Assembly (NCBI RefSeq): GCF_000807275.1
Contig: NZ_CP009056.1
Span: 1,613,192 to 1,677,191 of the forward strand
Length of the DNA: 64,000 nt
Reading direction: 5' to 3'
Origin: Frischella perrara
GTDB lineage: Bacteria > Pseudomonadota > Gammaproteobacteria > Enterobacterales > Orbaceae
The notes under the pieces are model-generated. The model had not been told where the DNA came from and searched no databases. It saw only the letters and a program-made list of their open reading frames with translations. Both the position numbers and the translations under genes were made by a program. Numbering within the stretch: the first letter of the stretch is position 1; every line of letters starts with the position of its first letter. Of this stretch, positions 18,907 through 28,574 are shown one piece after another.

Positions 18907-19569
18907 ATGGAACTTTACTTAGATACCGCTGATGTTACAGCCGTAAAACGACTTGCCCCTATATTCCCTATCAAAGGCGTAACCACTAACCCAAGTATTA
19001 TTGTTAAATCAGGTAAACCTATTTTTGACGTATTGTTAGCATTGCAAGATATTATTGGTCCCGATGGGCAGCTTTTTGCACAAACTATTGGTAATAATGC
19101 TAAAGACATGATTAAAGAATCTGAAAAATTACGCAGTAAAATTCCATCAATTGTTACTAAAATTCCTGTTACACCAGAAGGACTTATTGCCATTAAAGAA
19201 TTAACTAAACAAGGTGTTCCAACATTAGGGACTGCAGTTTACGGCGCAGGTCAAGGTTTATTAGCCGCTTTAGCTGGCGCAAAATATATCGCACCTTATG
19301 TCAATCGTATTGATGCCCAAAGCGGAAGCGGAATAGATGTAGTAAATGAATTACAAACCTTATTAGATCTACATGCGCCCTCTTCAATGATCTTAGCTGC
19401 TAGCTTTCGAACCCCAAGACAAGCTTTAGATTGTTTATTAAGTGGATGTAAATCTATTACCTTACCTATTGATGTTGCTGAGTTATTCCTAGCTGATCCT
19501 GCTGTTGAAGCTGCAATTGATAAATTTGAAGACGATTGGGTTAAGGCTTATGGAACACTGTCTTTCTAA
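18907..19569 (+). CDS. fsaA: Fructose-6-phosphate aldolase
   Basis: Class I aldolase of the transaldolase family, 220 residues, the usual FSA length. Schiff-base lysine is K85 in TKIPVT; D6 in the start [14 protein letters not shown] near 27-31 and SFR near 166 are family motifs. FSA cleaves fructose-6-phosphate to dihydroxyacetone and glyceraldehyde-3-phosphate and accepts 1-deoxyfructose-6-phosphate, giving hydroxyacetone. The start has GAGGA upstream. gldA follows after 102 bases; E. coli carries fsa genes beside both ybiW-ybiY and gldA, so this locus combines both arrangements. Confidence 0.93.
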   Translation: MELYLDTADVTAVKRLAPIFPIKGVTTNPSIIVKSGKPIFDVLLALQDIIGPDGQLFAQTIGNNAKDMIKESEKLRSKIPSIVTKIPVTPEGLIAIKELTKQGVPTLGTAVYGAGQGLLAALAGAKYIAPYVNRIDAQSGSGIDVVNELQTLLDLHAPSSMILAASFRTPRQALDCLLSGCKSITLPIDVAELFLADPAVEAAIDKFEDDWVKAYGTLSF

Positions 19570-19671
19570 TATATTTATTTAATATATGGAACGTCAATTA
19601 ACCTAATTAAGGCTATTGGATTTAAATTCAATATAAATTTTTAATATTATTTTTAATAATAGGGAAAAATT

Positions 19672-20781
19672 ATGAGTGTTGTAGCTATTCAATCACCGAG
19701 CAAATATATACAGGGGGCTGGGGTTTATGATGATATTGCCAAATATCTGTCACCAGTAGCAAACAAGTTTGTTATTTTAGTTGACCCTTTTGTTTTACCA
19801 TTGATTAAAGATAGATTAGAACACAATCTTTCATCACACAACATCAGCTATATCATAGTTGAATTTGGTGGAGAATGTTGTCAAACAGAAGTTAAACGAG
19901 TGATGCAGCTAGCCATAGAAAATCATTGTTTAGCTATTTTAGGTATAGGTGGCGGTAAGACACTTGATACAGCAAAAGCAGTTGGTTTTTATGCTAAATA
20001 TCCTATCGTATTAAGCCCAACCGTTGCTTCAACAGATGCACCTTGTGCAGCACTTTCAGTTTTATATACTGACGATGGTATATTTGATTCCTATTTATTT
20101 TTACCAAACAATGCCGATATTGTTCTCATTGATACCCAAATTGTTGCTAATGCACCTAGTCGGTTATTAGCGGCTGGAATGGGTGATGCATTGGCCACAT
20201 GGTTTGAAGCTCGTGCATGTCATCGAAGCGGAGCAAAAACTATGGCTGGAGAATTGGCCTCTGCAACTGCTTTAAGTTTAGCTAAATTCTGCTTTGATAC
20301 TTTAATGGCAGAAGGTAGAAAAGCGATGATCGCCGTGCAAAATAAAGTGGTAACACCAGCAGTTGAAAGAATTGTAGAGGCTAATACTTATCTTAGTGGT
20401 GTCGGCTTTGAAAGTGGTGGTTTAGCTGCAGCTCACGCTGTGCATAATGGTTTAACAACACTTGACGAAACACATAAATATTTACATGGTGAAAAAGTCG
20501 CATTTGGTGTATTAACACAGCTTATTTTAGAAAATGCTAGTGATGAGGAATTAGAACAAATTGTTAGTTTTTGTTATGATCTTGGGTTGCCAATCTCATT
20601 ATCGCAAATTGGTGTTACTACCGATATTGAAAAGAAAATGCAGAAAGTAGCAAATGAATCTTGTTCCGACAATGATACTATGAAAAATATGCCAGGTAAC
20701 ATTCAACCTAAAGATGTTTATGCAGCCTTAATTGCGGCTAATCAATATGGGGAAAACTACTTGTCACGAAAAAATAAGTAA
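19672..20781 (+). CDS. gldA: Glycerol dehydrogenase (iron/zinc alcohol dehydrogenase family)
   Basis: NAD-dependent dehydrogenase, 369 residues. N-terminal Rossmann-like domain with the NAD-binding GIGGGKTLDTAKA near 92-104; metal ligands appear in GMGDALATWFEA (Asp near 170), AAHAVHNGL (His near 254) and YLHGEKVAFG (His near 271). It interconverts glycerol and dihydroxyacetone and reduces hydroxyacetone to 1,2-propanediol, so it can dispose of the C3 product released by fsaA. AGGGAAA precedes the start. A large hairpin lies downstream. Confidence 0.92.
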   Translation: MSVVAIQSPSKYIQGAGVYDDIAKYLSPVANKFVILVDPFVLPLIKDRLEHNLSSHNISYIIVEFGGECCQTEVKRVMQLAIENHCLAILGIGGGKTLDTAKAVGFYAKYPIVLSPTVASTDAPCAALSVLYTDDGIFDSYLFLPNNADIVLIDTQIVANAPSRLLAAGMGDALATWFEARACHRSGAKTMAGELASATALSLAKFCFDTLMAEGRKAMIAVQNKVVTPAVERIVEANTYLSGVGFESGGLAAAHAVHNGLTTLDETHKYLHGEKVAFGVLTQLILENASDEELEQIVSFCYDLGLPISLSQIGVTTDIEKKMQKVANESCSDNDTMKNMPGNIQPKDVYAALIAANQYGENYLSRKNK

Positions 20782-20917
20782 TTTCATCGTAATTGCTTAT
20801 GGTACTAAAGAGATTATTCTAAATGTTAGTCTGATATGTGAAGTATTCTCATTCTATGACTATCAAATTTAAAATTGTTTAACTACAATTCATATCATAA
20901 CAATAATTATATTTTTT

Positions 20918-20962
20918 ATTATTTATGTTATTCATATAGTTATGATGAATAACATAAATAAT
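20918..20962. terminator. 18-bp perfect hairpin downstream of gldA
   Basis: Arms 20918-20935 and 20945-20962 (ATTATTTATGTTATTCAT and its exact complement) with a 9-base loop. The stem is entirely AT-rich and has no U-run, so it may end transcription weakly or protect the fsaA-gldA mRNA 3' end. It lies 137 bases after gldA and 129 before the next gene. Confidence 0.5.
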
Positions 20963-21019
20963 TGTTATAAAAAGTGTTTTGTTAATAGCCAAGAGAAGAA
21001 CATCAATATTTTGATTATT

Positions 21020-21046
21020 TTGACAAGTTTATTTTTAAGCTATAAT
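21020..21046 (+). promoter_or_regulatory. Sigma-70-like promoter of the 142-residue gene
   Basis: TTGACA at 21020-21025 and TATAAT at 21041-21046 match both consensus hexamers; the spacer is 15 bases, slightly short. The start codon follows 45 bases later. Confidence 0.6.
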
Positions 21047-21090
21047 GTACCCGTGTATTCATTAATAATAAATCAAAATAAAACTTTTCA

Positions 21091-21519
21091 ATGATTAAAG
21101 AATTATCTAATGTAAAACTCAATCATAATAAAGTAATAATTAATGGTCACGACAGCATGGTTCATATAGAGGGCGTTTACTTAGAGGCAGCACTTTCATT
21201 TAATGAACGTTATATCTTACTCTTTGTTACCTGTGATTGCCCATTTGAAGAAATCCTAAATATTTATTTAATGGATACACAACGAAATCTTATTGTTGAT
21301 CAAGCAATAATATCTCAACAATACAGTCCAGGTTTATTTACAGATTTAATTATTCGCTCGAAAAATACCCTTTCTTTTGAATTTATGATCGAAGGAGAAT
21401 GGATTATTGAATTATTAGAGACACCAAAAAAATCAATCCGTAATTTGTTCTCGAATAGATTCGTTAAGCGTCCTTTTTCGTTATTTCGATATTTTAATAT
21501 CGTAAATCGTCAAAAATAA
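21091..21519 (+). CDS. Hypothetical cytoplasmic protein, 142 residues
   Basis: Not recognised. No signal peptide or membrane helix. The first ~115 residues are rich in alternating hydrophobic and polar residues (predicted beta strands, for example YILLFVTCDCPFEEILNIYLMD); the last 30 are basic (KKSIRNLFSNRFVKRPFSLFRYF). A consensus-like promoter lies upstream; the ribosome site is weak. Single gene between two hairpin-bearing spacers. Function cannot be assigned from sequence. Confidence 0.6.
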   Translation: MIKELSNVKLNHNKVIINGHDSMVHIEGVYLEAALSFNERYILLFVTCDCPFEEILNIYLMDTQRNLIVDQAIISQQYSPGLFTDLIIRSKNTLSFEFMIEGEWIIELLETPKKSIRNLFSNRFVKRPFSLFRYFNIVNRQK

Positions 21520-21814
21520 TGTCTTTAAATATACGATAATATCTTGTTTTAATTAGTGATTTTTACACTATAAAATAGTGTTGTCTCAGTTTCTATTATA
21601 TGCACTATTTTAAGTCCACTGATTATTTCTGTTAAATATCATAGTGATAACACTAGGATTAGAGAAGTTTTTAAACTTGCCATCTAATAGTATATTTAAA
21701 TAGAATGCTATATCCATGATATTTTAAAAAATCACTTATCACTATGATGCATCATTATACATTCGCTATATTACTTTCTAAATCAAATATTAATGAAACA
21801 TATCCAATAATAAA

Positions 21815-22522
21815 TTAAGGCTGAGAGTCACACTTATTATCGATTCCCTCTTTTGGTGTGATATAAAAGCTGTGACTTGCATTTTCAAAATTAGTTTGGT
21901 TTGGTAAACCAGAATTAGTTTTTAAATAACCTTTTGTTAATGTTATAGTTAACCTGTATGGTCTATGACAATAGTTTAAATGCTGATTAGGTTGTTTTTT
22001 AACCATCTCTGTGATGTCAGTATAATTATTATCACTAACTTTTCTCTCCCATTTTACTTCAACCTTTCCTTCAGCATCTGCATATTTATCTCCGTCATCA
22101 TCAAAAAAGAATTTATAATTTTTTAGTTCCGCCAAATCGATCTTTGGATAGTTAGGGTTGCCCAAAGGCACTATAGTTTTGATGCCTTGAAATGTTTCAA
22201 AATAAGGTAATTCTATAGGATTAAGTTCGCTTGATGTATCATCAATTCTTTTTATAACTTTTCCATTTGATAATTTAATTGATAACAAGGACTCAGTATC
22301 TTGCATCTTATTTTTACCAGAATCAATTGAAAAATAAGGCAGACTGCCCTGAATTGTATTTTTAGTAGTAATAACTAGTGCATTTGCATTGTTAATACTC
22401 GTAGTTAACAATAGTATAAAGCAATTGGTTAAGATTATTGTTGATAATGATAGGCGTCTTAGTAATTTGAAACAAAAGTTACTCAATTTATAGTCTAAAT
22501 TTGATCTTTTAATTTTTATCAT
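21815..22522 (-). CDS. Secreted protein with adhesin-like domain, 235 residues
   Basis: Exported orphan protein. An N-terminal basic region is followed by a hydrophobic stretch (about 28-45) and a probable cleavage after NANA near 48. The mature part, starting LVITTKNTIQGSLPYFSID and containing a DDDGDKYAD acidic loop near 140-148 and a paired-Cys C-terminus, resembles domains I recall from large intimin-type adhesins of gut Gammaproteobacteria, where such units repeat; here a single unit stands alone. AAGAAG precedes the start. Its first ~46 codons are duplicated at about 25591-25730. Family resemblance is from memory and tentative. Confidence 0.65.
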   Translation of the reverse strand: MIKIKRSNLDYKLSNFCFKLLRRLSLSTIILTNCFILLLTTSINNANALVITTKNTIQGSLPYFSIDSGKNKMQDTESLLSIKLSNGKVIKRIDDTSSELNPIELPYFETFQGIKTIVPLGNPNYPKIDLAELKNYKFFFDDDGDKYADAEGKVEVKWERKVSDNNYTDITEMVKKQPNQHLNYCHRPYRLTITLTKGYLKTNSGLPNQTNFENASHSFYITPKEGIDNKCDSQP

Positions 22523-23345
22523 AATTTTTATTCTTCTTTATATTGTTTTATTTTTCTTATGGTTAACTAAAATTATAGATAATCGGTTTAGGTTATGCAA
22601 ACAAGGTTTTTATAAGATTTGTTAAAAACAAAAAATGATTTTTGAAGACAGTTAACTTTCGTAACTAATTAATAAAATGAATCTTTTTGATGTTATCTGT
22701 TTATTTATATTTTGAAATTGAAATGACTTTGTAAGTAAATTTACGGTTATTCCCTCAATTTATCTAAACTAATGAAAACTATTGTTATAAAACTAACACT
22801 ATTTGTGATACAAATTATCGACTATTTGATGTATATCATTACAAAATTATCTTTGCTAAATATGAAGGTATTTCTTCAATATTTTGGAAATACTATAAAA
22901 TTGATAAATTAAAAAATACTACCAAACAGAATATTCAACAAGTTGTAATATTGACTCATATCGGAGTTGCTTTGTTCCGTGATTCACTTATGATGGCCGG
23001 TGTTATTTAGTGCCAGTTATCTTACCCACTTATAGAGAGTCACGTACGTTTACTAGCTTACTAATAAATAGCTAAGGCATCGGTATATTTTTTCGGCATG
23101 GATTAGTAAGTATTTTCATTAAACCAGTTTTGCAGGAGTTTCATATGATAATAGTCCGTAAAAAAATTATAAATAGATTTAATCTGGCAAAAATCTATAA
23201 AAAACTGGTAATTGTTAGATATCCTATCGATTTCTTCTTAAATAAAATTGGAATTAGTTAATTAATCTTAATAAAGGGCTTCACTTTAATTAAAAAAAAC
23301 TGTTATGATAAATATATTAGTTATAACAATTATAATAGAAACATA
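22523..23345. other. Intergenic with degenerate coding remnants
   Basis: 823 bases between divergent genes. Short plus-strand coding-like pieces are visible in different frames: LTHIGVALFRDSLMMAG near 22950, and a 57-codon stretch (GIGIFFRHGLVSIFIKPVL.. to ..NKIGIS) ending near 23262. The same pieces, further eroded, recur in copy 2 of the duplication. They look like the remains of one gene that was already broken before duplication. No family recognised. Confidence 0.4.
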
Positions 23346-24275
23346 ATGAATACGCATAATGATCAATCTTATTTCAAATTACCTTTAATTGTCACTATTT
23401 GTTCTTGGGGTATTTTAACGTTAATTAGAACATTTTCATTTTTTATTAATCTTGATAATTTTGATTACTTTGATTTTTTTGTAACTTTAATTATTTATAA
23501 TTCTACTTTTCAATCTTTGTCCTCCTTTTTTATCATTTTTATCTTAACTCTATATTGTTGTCAAAAATATTGTATACATGATGTTTCTAAAAATTGGAAA
23601 AGAATTATTTTATTGAGTTTTGTTTTTTCTCTTCTAAAATGGGCATCAATGCAGTTTGTTTATGATATTAATAATCAAATTAGAATCATATTAGCAGATA
23701 ATCTATATTTAAACTATTTTTCTAATTTTTGCTTGGATATTTTAATAAATATAGTAATTTTATTTACATTATTTTATTTCTTTTCTCGAATTAATATTTT
23801 TTATCGTTCAATATATGACTTGGATAATACAGCCTATATCAAGCTCTTTGCTTTAATTTTATCGTATATTCCATTACAAATTCTTTTATTAAATGATGAA
23901 TTATTTACACAATTATTCAGATCTTATTTTTTAATTACATTGATATTTTTAGCGATTTTATTTCTATTATGGCCAGTTTTATATAAGCTTTTCAACATAA
24001 TAATTAAAAATAGTTTAGAACATGATGATTCTATAATAAAGTTAGGAAAGTTAATATTGACTTTAATCGCAATATGTTTTTCAAGTGCTGTGACAAGCTC
24101 AGCTATAATTTGTATTTTTTTGATAGTTTATTTTTCTTCGGACTACTTAAGTTTTACAGATATAATTGTTGCCTATAAGACTAATATTTTATTAGTTTAC
24201 TTTTGGATTAATTTAATTTTATCATTTTTATTAAGTTACTTTTTTATTAAAGTATTTTATAAAAAAGATAACTAG
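23346..24275 (+). CDS. Polytopic membrane protein A, unknown function
   Basis: 309 residues with about eight hydrophobic segments, extremely rich in Phe, Ile and Leu. It shares with its neighbours the start 'DQSYFKLPL', a central 'KYCIHDVSKNWK' loop near 78-90 and 'LYKLFNII' near 213. I do not recognise a transporter or enzyme motif. Low-GC composition and the neighbouring paralogues suggest a lineage-specific family. Ribosome site weak. The gene is intact in copy 1 of the local duplication. Confidence 0.65.
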   Translation: MNTHNDQSYFKLPLIVTICSWGILTLIRTFSFFINLDNFDYFDFFVTLIIYNSTFQSLSSFFIIFILTLYCCQKYCIHDVSKNWKRIILLSFVFSLLKWASMQFVYDINNQIRIILADNLYLNYFSNFCLDILINIVILFTLFYFFSRINIFYRSIYDLDNTAYIKLFALILSYIPLQILLLNDELFTQLFRSYFLITLIFLAILFLLWPVLYKLFNIIIKNSLEHDDSIIKLGKLILTLIAICFSSAVTSSAIICIFLIVYFSSDYLSFTDIIVAYKTNILLVYFWINLILSFLLSYFFIKVFYKKDN

Positions 24276-24392
24276 CAAATATAAGACCTTACATTTAACC
24301 AATTAAAAATAATTTAAATGGTTCTTTACAGTTATTGTTGAAGGTCGGCTATAATTTAATTAGTTTACAATTATAATTAATATAGGAATATA

Positions 24393-25328
24393 ATGGATAA
24401 TCAAAATCAATCTTACTTTAAACTGCCTTTATTTTTTACTTTTATGTGTTATTGCATCTGGACAGCATATTCACTAATTAACTATTTTTCTAACATTGAA
24501 ACAAATCATGAATATGATACGTTTTTTATTTATCGCATAACATTGGGCACACTAGATCTTTATCTGTTGATTTATATGATCTCTTTGTATTTTTTTCAAA
24601 AATATCGTATATATGATTTAACAAAAAATTGGAAAACAATATGTTTATTAATTGCCGTTTTTATGCTGATTAGGTATTATCTTTCAACACTAGAAGGCTA
24701 TATTCTTAGAATTATAATTACTCAATTAATTGGCAATTTTCAGATCATTAGTTATGATGACATTCCCATATGTTTTAGTATACTAAAATGGTTTAATGTC
24801 ATATCAGTTTTAGGTATTTTAATTATATTATTTAAAATTATTACTTTTTCCCCATCAGCTGTCGATTTTAACCCTGTAACATTAAAGAAAATTCATATCC
24901 GAATATTTAGTCTTTTTTTGTCTTATGCTTCTTTAGAGGCTATTTTGTTAAATACTAATGTAATTAATAAATTATTAGAATCCAGCATTAATGTAATGCA
25001 ATTATTTATATTGGCAATTCTTCTTTTATGGATAATTTTATATAAGCTTTTCAATATAATTGTTTTTGATTGTTTTGAACAACTTGATTCACAAGTAAGT
25101 TTCAAAAAGTTAATATTAATTATTATCAGAACAGCTTTTTGGAGTGGTTTTGTAAGTACTATTATTGTTTGTCTGTTATTAATGCTTTATATGCCAGGGA
25201 ATCTGAAATTGAAATATAAAATTCAATTTTATTCCTCCTACTTTTTGTACATTTTCTCAGGGATAAATTTATTATTTTCTTTATTATTTTGTCGATATTT
25301 TATAAAGTCTTTTTATAAAATAAGATAA
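24393..25328 (+). CDS. Polytopic membrane protein B, paralogue of A
   Basis: 311 residues, about eight membrane segments. Same landmarks as protein A: NQSYFKLPL at the start, KYRIYDLTKNWK near 70, LYKLFNII near 215, and a C-terminal FIKSFYK tail. AGGA lies seven bases before the ATG. The 117-base gap to gene A suggests a shared transcript. Function unknown. Confidence 0.65.
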   Translation: MDNQNQSYFKLPLFFTFMCYCIWTAYSLINYFSNIETNHEYDTFFIYRITLGTLDLYLLIYMISLYFFQKYRIYDLTKNWKTICLLIAVFMLIRYYLSTLEGYILRIIITQLIGNFQIISYDDIPICFSILKWFNVISVLGILIILFKIITFSPSAVDFNPVTLKKIHIRIFSLFLSYASLEAILLNTNVINKLLESSINVMQLFILAILLLWIILYKLFNIIVFDCFEQLDSQVSFKKLILIIIRTAFWSGFVSTIIVCLLLMLYMPGNLKLKYKIQFYSSYFLYIFSGINLLFSLLFCRYFIKSFYKIR

Positions 25329-26203
25329 TTGTCTTTTTTCTATCGGATAAAAAGGCAAAGAATTGCATAATCCCCCAAAATGAGTACCATCATTCAAATG
25401 AGATTTCTAGATAAATTGACTTAATAAAGGAATCTCATTATGAAAATCGAACGACCAAAAGTAAATTATAAAAGTGATTAATCGTTATGAGGCCGTTTAT
25501 AAGGTTAACAATTTATGTTTCTAATATAGTATTTCAACACGGATATTTTAATATATCAGAGTAGTTAAAAATATTCATATTTTAATATCATGCATTGTTA
25601 AAACTCATAGTTAACAATAGTAAAAAGCAATTAGTTAAGGTTATTGTTGATTATGATAAGCGTCTTAGTAATTTGAAACAAAAGTTACCCAATTTATAGT
25701 CAAAATTTGATCTTTTAATTTTTATTTTTTGCCAAATATGAAGATATTTCTTCAATATTTTGGAAATACTATAAAATTGATAAATAAAAAAATACTACCA
25801 AACAGAATATTATTGATTCATATCGGTTTTGCTTTGTTCCAAGATTAACTTATGATAGCCGGTGCTTTTTAGTATCAGTTGTCTTACCTACTTATAGGGA
25901 GCACGTACGTTTAATAGCTTACTAATGGATAGATAAGGTATCTGTACATTTTTCGGCAAAGATTAGTAGCATTTATTAAACTAGGTTAGCATGAATTTCA
26001 TATGGTAATAGTCCATAAAAAAATTATGGATAGACTTAACCTGACAAAAATATATAAAAAACTGGTAATTATTAGATTTTCTTTCGATTTCTTTTTAAAT
26101 AAAATTGAAATCAGTTAATTAATTTGAATTAAATAACTTTACGTTAATTTAAAAAAACTGTTATGATAAATATATTAGTTATAATAATTACAATAGATAT
26201 ATA
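25329..26203. other. Spacer containing the duplication junction
   Basis: No intact gene. 25329-25590 is the end of duplication copy 1; within it, ATGAAAATCGAACGACCAAA near 25440 may be the eroded start of a transposase-like gene (its counterpart near 27281 reads MKKRTTKSK then stops), but this is weak. 25591-25735 repeats the first ~46 codons of the secreted-protein gene of 21815-22522, on the minus strand. 25735-26203 repeats the degenerate spacer upstream of gene A. Confidence 0.5.
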
Positions 26204-27166
26204 ATGAATACGCTTAAAGACCAATCTTATTTCAAATTACCTTTAATTGTTACTATTTGTTCTTGGATTATTTTGAAGTTACAAAGTATAATTTATTTTC
26301 CTATTCACAATATTAAACCTGATAGTCTTATTGATCTTAATAATTTTATTAATCACCCTGATTTTGATCACTTCTTAGATGTTTATAAATTTTACATTTT
26401 TTATTATGTTTTAACTTCTGGTCCATTATTTACTTATTTTACCATTTTTATCTTAACTCTATTTTGTTGTAAAAAATATTGTATACATGATGTTTCTAAA
26501 AATTGGAAAAGTATTATTTTATTGAGTTTTGTTTTTTCTCTTCTAAGATGGCAATCATGGAGAATTGTTTCTACTATTCTAAAGCAAATTAGATTCACAT
26601 TTTCGGATAATCTATATTTATACCATTTTCTTTATTTTTGCTCTGATTTTTTAATAACTTTAGGAATTTTGTTAATATTATTTTATTTCTTTTGTCAAAA
26701 GAATATTTTTTATTGTTCAAGATATGAATTCAATACTAGAGCCTATATCAAGCTCTTTGCTTTATTTTTATTGTATATTCCATTACAAATATTTCTATTA
26801 ATGAATGGTGATTTATATAACCAATTATTAGGATCTATAGCTTCATATTTGAATATATATTTTCCCTGATTTTATTCCTATTATGACTAGTTATATATAA
26901 GCTTTTCAATATAATTTTTTGATTGTTTTGAACAACTTGATTCACAAGTAAGTTTCAAAAAGTTAATATTAATTATCACCAGCACAGCTTTTTTAAGTAG
27001 TTTTGTAAGTACTATTATTGTTCTGGTATTTATGTTTTATATGTAAGAGAATCTGAAATTGAAAGATAAAATTCAATTTTATTCCTCTTACTTTTTGTAC
27101 ATTTTCTCAGGGGTAAATTTGTTATTTTGTCGATATTTTATAAAGTCTTTTTATAAAATAAGATAA
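26204..27166 (+). pseudogene. Chimeric A::B membrane-protein pseudogene
   Basis: The first ~215 codons follow protein A (DQSYFKLPL start, KYCIHDVSKNWK loop). The frame is lost near 26860 and the intact ORF stops at 26869 (221 residues). Beyond it the sequence follows gene B to its stop at 27164-27166 but carries a TGA in place of TGG near 26884, a one-base loss near 26915 and another stop near 27043. The switch from A to B falls at TATATAAGCTTTTCAA, shared by both parents, so it arose by recombination between direct repeats followed by decay. Confidence 0.8.
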
Positions 27167-27849
27167 TTGTCTTTTTTCCTATCGGATAAAAAGAGAAAGA
27201 ATTGCATAATCCCCTCAAAATGAGGGCCATCATTCAAATGAGATTACTAGATAAATTGACTTAATAAAGGGATCTCATTATGAAAAAACGAACGACGAAA
27301 AGTAAATAATAAAAGTGATGAAGCGTTACGAAACTGGTTATAAAGTTAACAACTTATGTCTCTAATAAAATATTTCAACAAGGATATTTTATATATCGGT
27401 GTAGTTAAAAATATTAATGTTTTAAAATCAAAGAAGCTAAATGATTGAAAATACTTTTCTTAAAGCTAATCCCTTATTTAAATTAAAATTGCATCAATGA
27501 ATTAAGTTAAATAATAGTTTATATTTTTGCTAAAAGTTGGGTTTAATGAAACTTTATTAATTACGATAGAATAGAATTATTTTCATAAACTTGTATATAT
27601 TATTAATTTCAAATCCACCTTTAAGTTCATAAAATAGGAACTAATTATAGTGTTGCTAAGAAAAGGATTAAATGTTTTTTTAATTTCTTTTTAAAATAAA
27701 TTTCAGTATATTATCATCAATCAGATCCGACCTTTATAGAGATAAATACTGTCTGTTATTTTAGTAAGGATCAATATATCAATCACTTTTAATCCTAAGA
27801 TATTTATTTTATGGCAACTAGAACTCAAAAAATTAGAGATTAACTTCTA
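27167..27849. other. Spacer; end of duplication copy 2
   Basis: 27167-27430 repeats the spacer after gene B. The remaining ~420 bases hold no gene or strong hairpin that I can see. Confidence 0.45.
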
Positions 27850-28485
27850 ATGATAAAGATAATCAATCCAGCATTTTTCCTTTTATTTTTATATTCTTAT
27901 ACTATTGATGCTTTCGCTTATAATGAAATTACACTAGATGTGAATAATTTTAATTCTATTTCATATTATAACGGAAAGGATATTGAGACTTTAACAATTA
28001 CTTCAACAAAACAACCCGACTATTGTATTTTGATTTCATCAAGTCAGGGGATCCCTTTCACAAAAGGTAAAATATATTTCAATGAACCTATAGAATTATT
28101 AAAAAAAGCACTAAATAATGCTTATTTGAATCCAGCTTCAAAATGGTGGTCAATTGAACTATATCATGATAATGATTTTAATCACCCTTATGCAATTTTA
28201 CCTATTACTCCGAATAAAGAATGCGATAATGGCGGATTAAACTTCGAAATTATTGAACACCACCCACCTTATTACTTTGTTTCAATAAAACTTAATGATA
28301 AAACTAATTATAGATTTGGCTTTATTAAATCAGAAATTGAATTAAATGAAAAAGATTTTGATTTTACTTTACTTGATGAAGTTTATATGAAAAACAATAA
28401 TAAATACACTTTATTATCATGTGATAAAACAAATTTTGACTGTAGTATTGCCAAATATGCATATCCTTACCAATTTTTCAAATAG
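27850..28485 (+). CDS. Secreted protein, unknown function, 211 residues
   Basis: Not recognised. A clear Sec signal peptide (hydrophobic 8-17, cleavage after DAFA near 23) leads to a mature beta-rich domain with four cysteines (CIL near 58, CDNGG near 125, CDKTNFDC near 195-200) that could form two disulfides in the periplasm or outside. No membrane helix after the signal. Ribosome site weak. It borders a decayed effector-like region, but a link is unproven. Confidence 0.6.
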   Translation: MIKIINPAFFLLFLYSYTIDAFAYNEITLDVNNFNSISYYNGKDIETLTITSTKQPDYCILISSSQGIPFTKGKIYFNEPIELLKKALNNAYLNPASKWWSIELYHDNDFNHPYAILPITPNKECDNGGLNFEIIEHHPPYYFVSIKLNDKTNYRFGFIKSEIELNEKDFDFTLLDEVYMKNNNKYTLLSCDKTNFDCSIAKYAYPYQFFK

Positions 28486-28574
28486 AAGATCAAAAAATAA
28501 TAATTATTAAAGCTAAGGATATTTTTCTTCAATAAAATTAAAAGTTGTTTAGTTCTGATTTTATCTTTCGTTTT

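Larger units (their letters stand above)
22385..27430 (+). repeat. Tandem segmental duplication (copy 1 22385-25590; copy 2 25591-27430)
   Basis: Sequence from 22385 to 25590 (5' end of the secreted-protein gene, spacer, membrane-protein genes A and B, and their downstream spacer) recurs immediately as 25591-27430. Both copies open with TGCATTGTTAA and close with a TAGTTAAAAATATT...ATCA motif. Copy 2 is shorter by about 1.37 kb because of two internal deletions: about 330 bp in the spacer (positions equivalent to 22525-22853), and about 1.05 kb joining gene A to gene B at the shared sequence TATATAAGCTTTTCAA. Copies differ by scattered substitutions and indels, so the event is not recent. Confidence 0.88.

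Noticed and set aside
25381-25480. Insertion sequence end or transposase start (ATGAAAA..CGAACGAC in both duplication copies)
   Set aside because: Only about 10 weakly transposase-like codons before stops, with no inverted terminal repeats or target duplication; explained by the segmental duplication.
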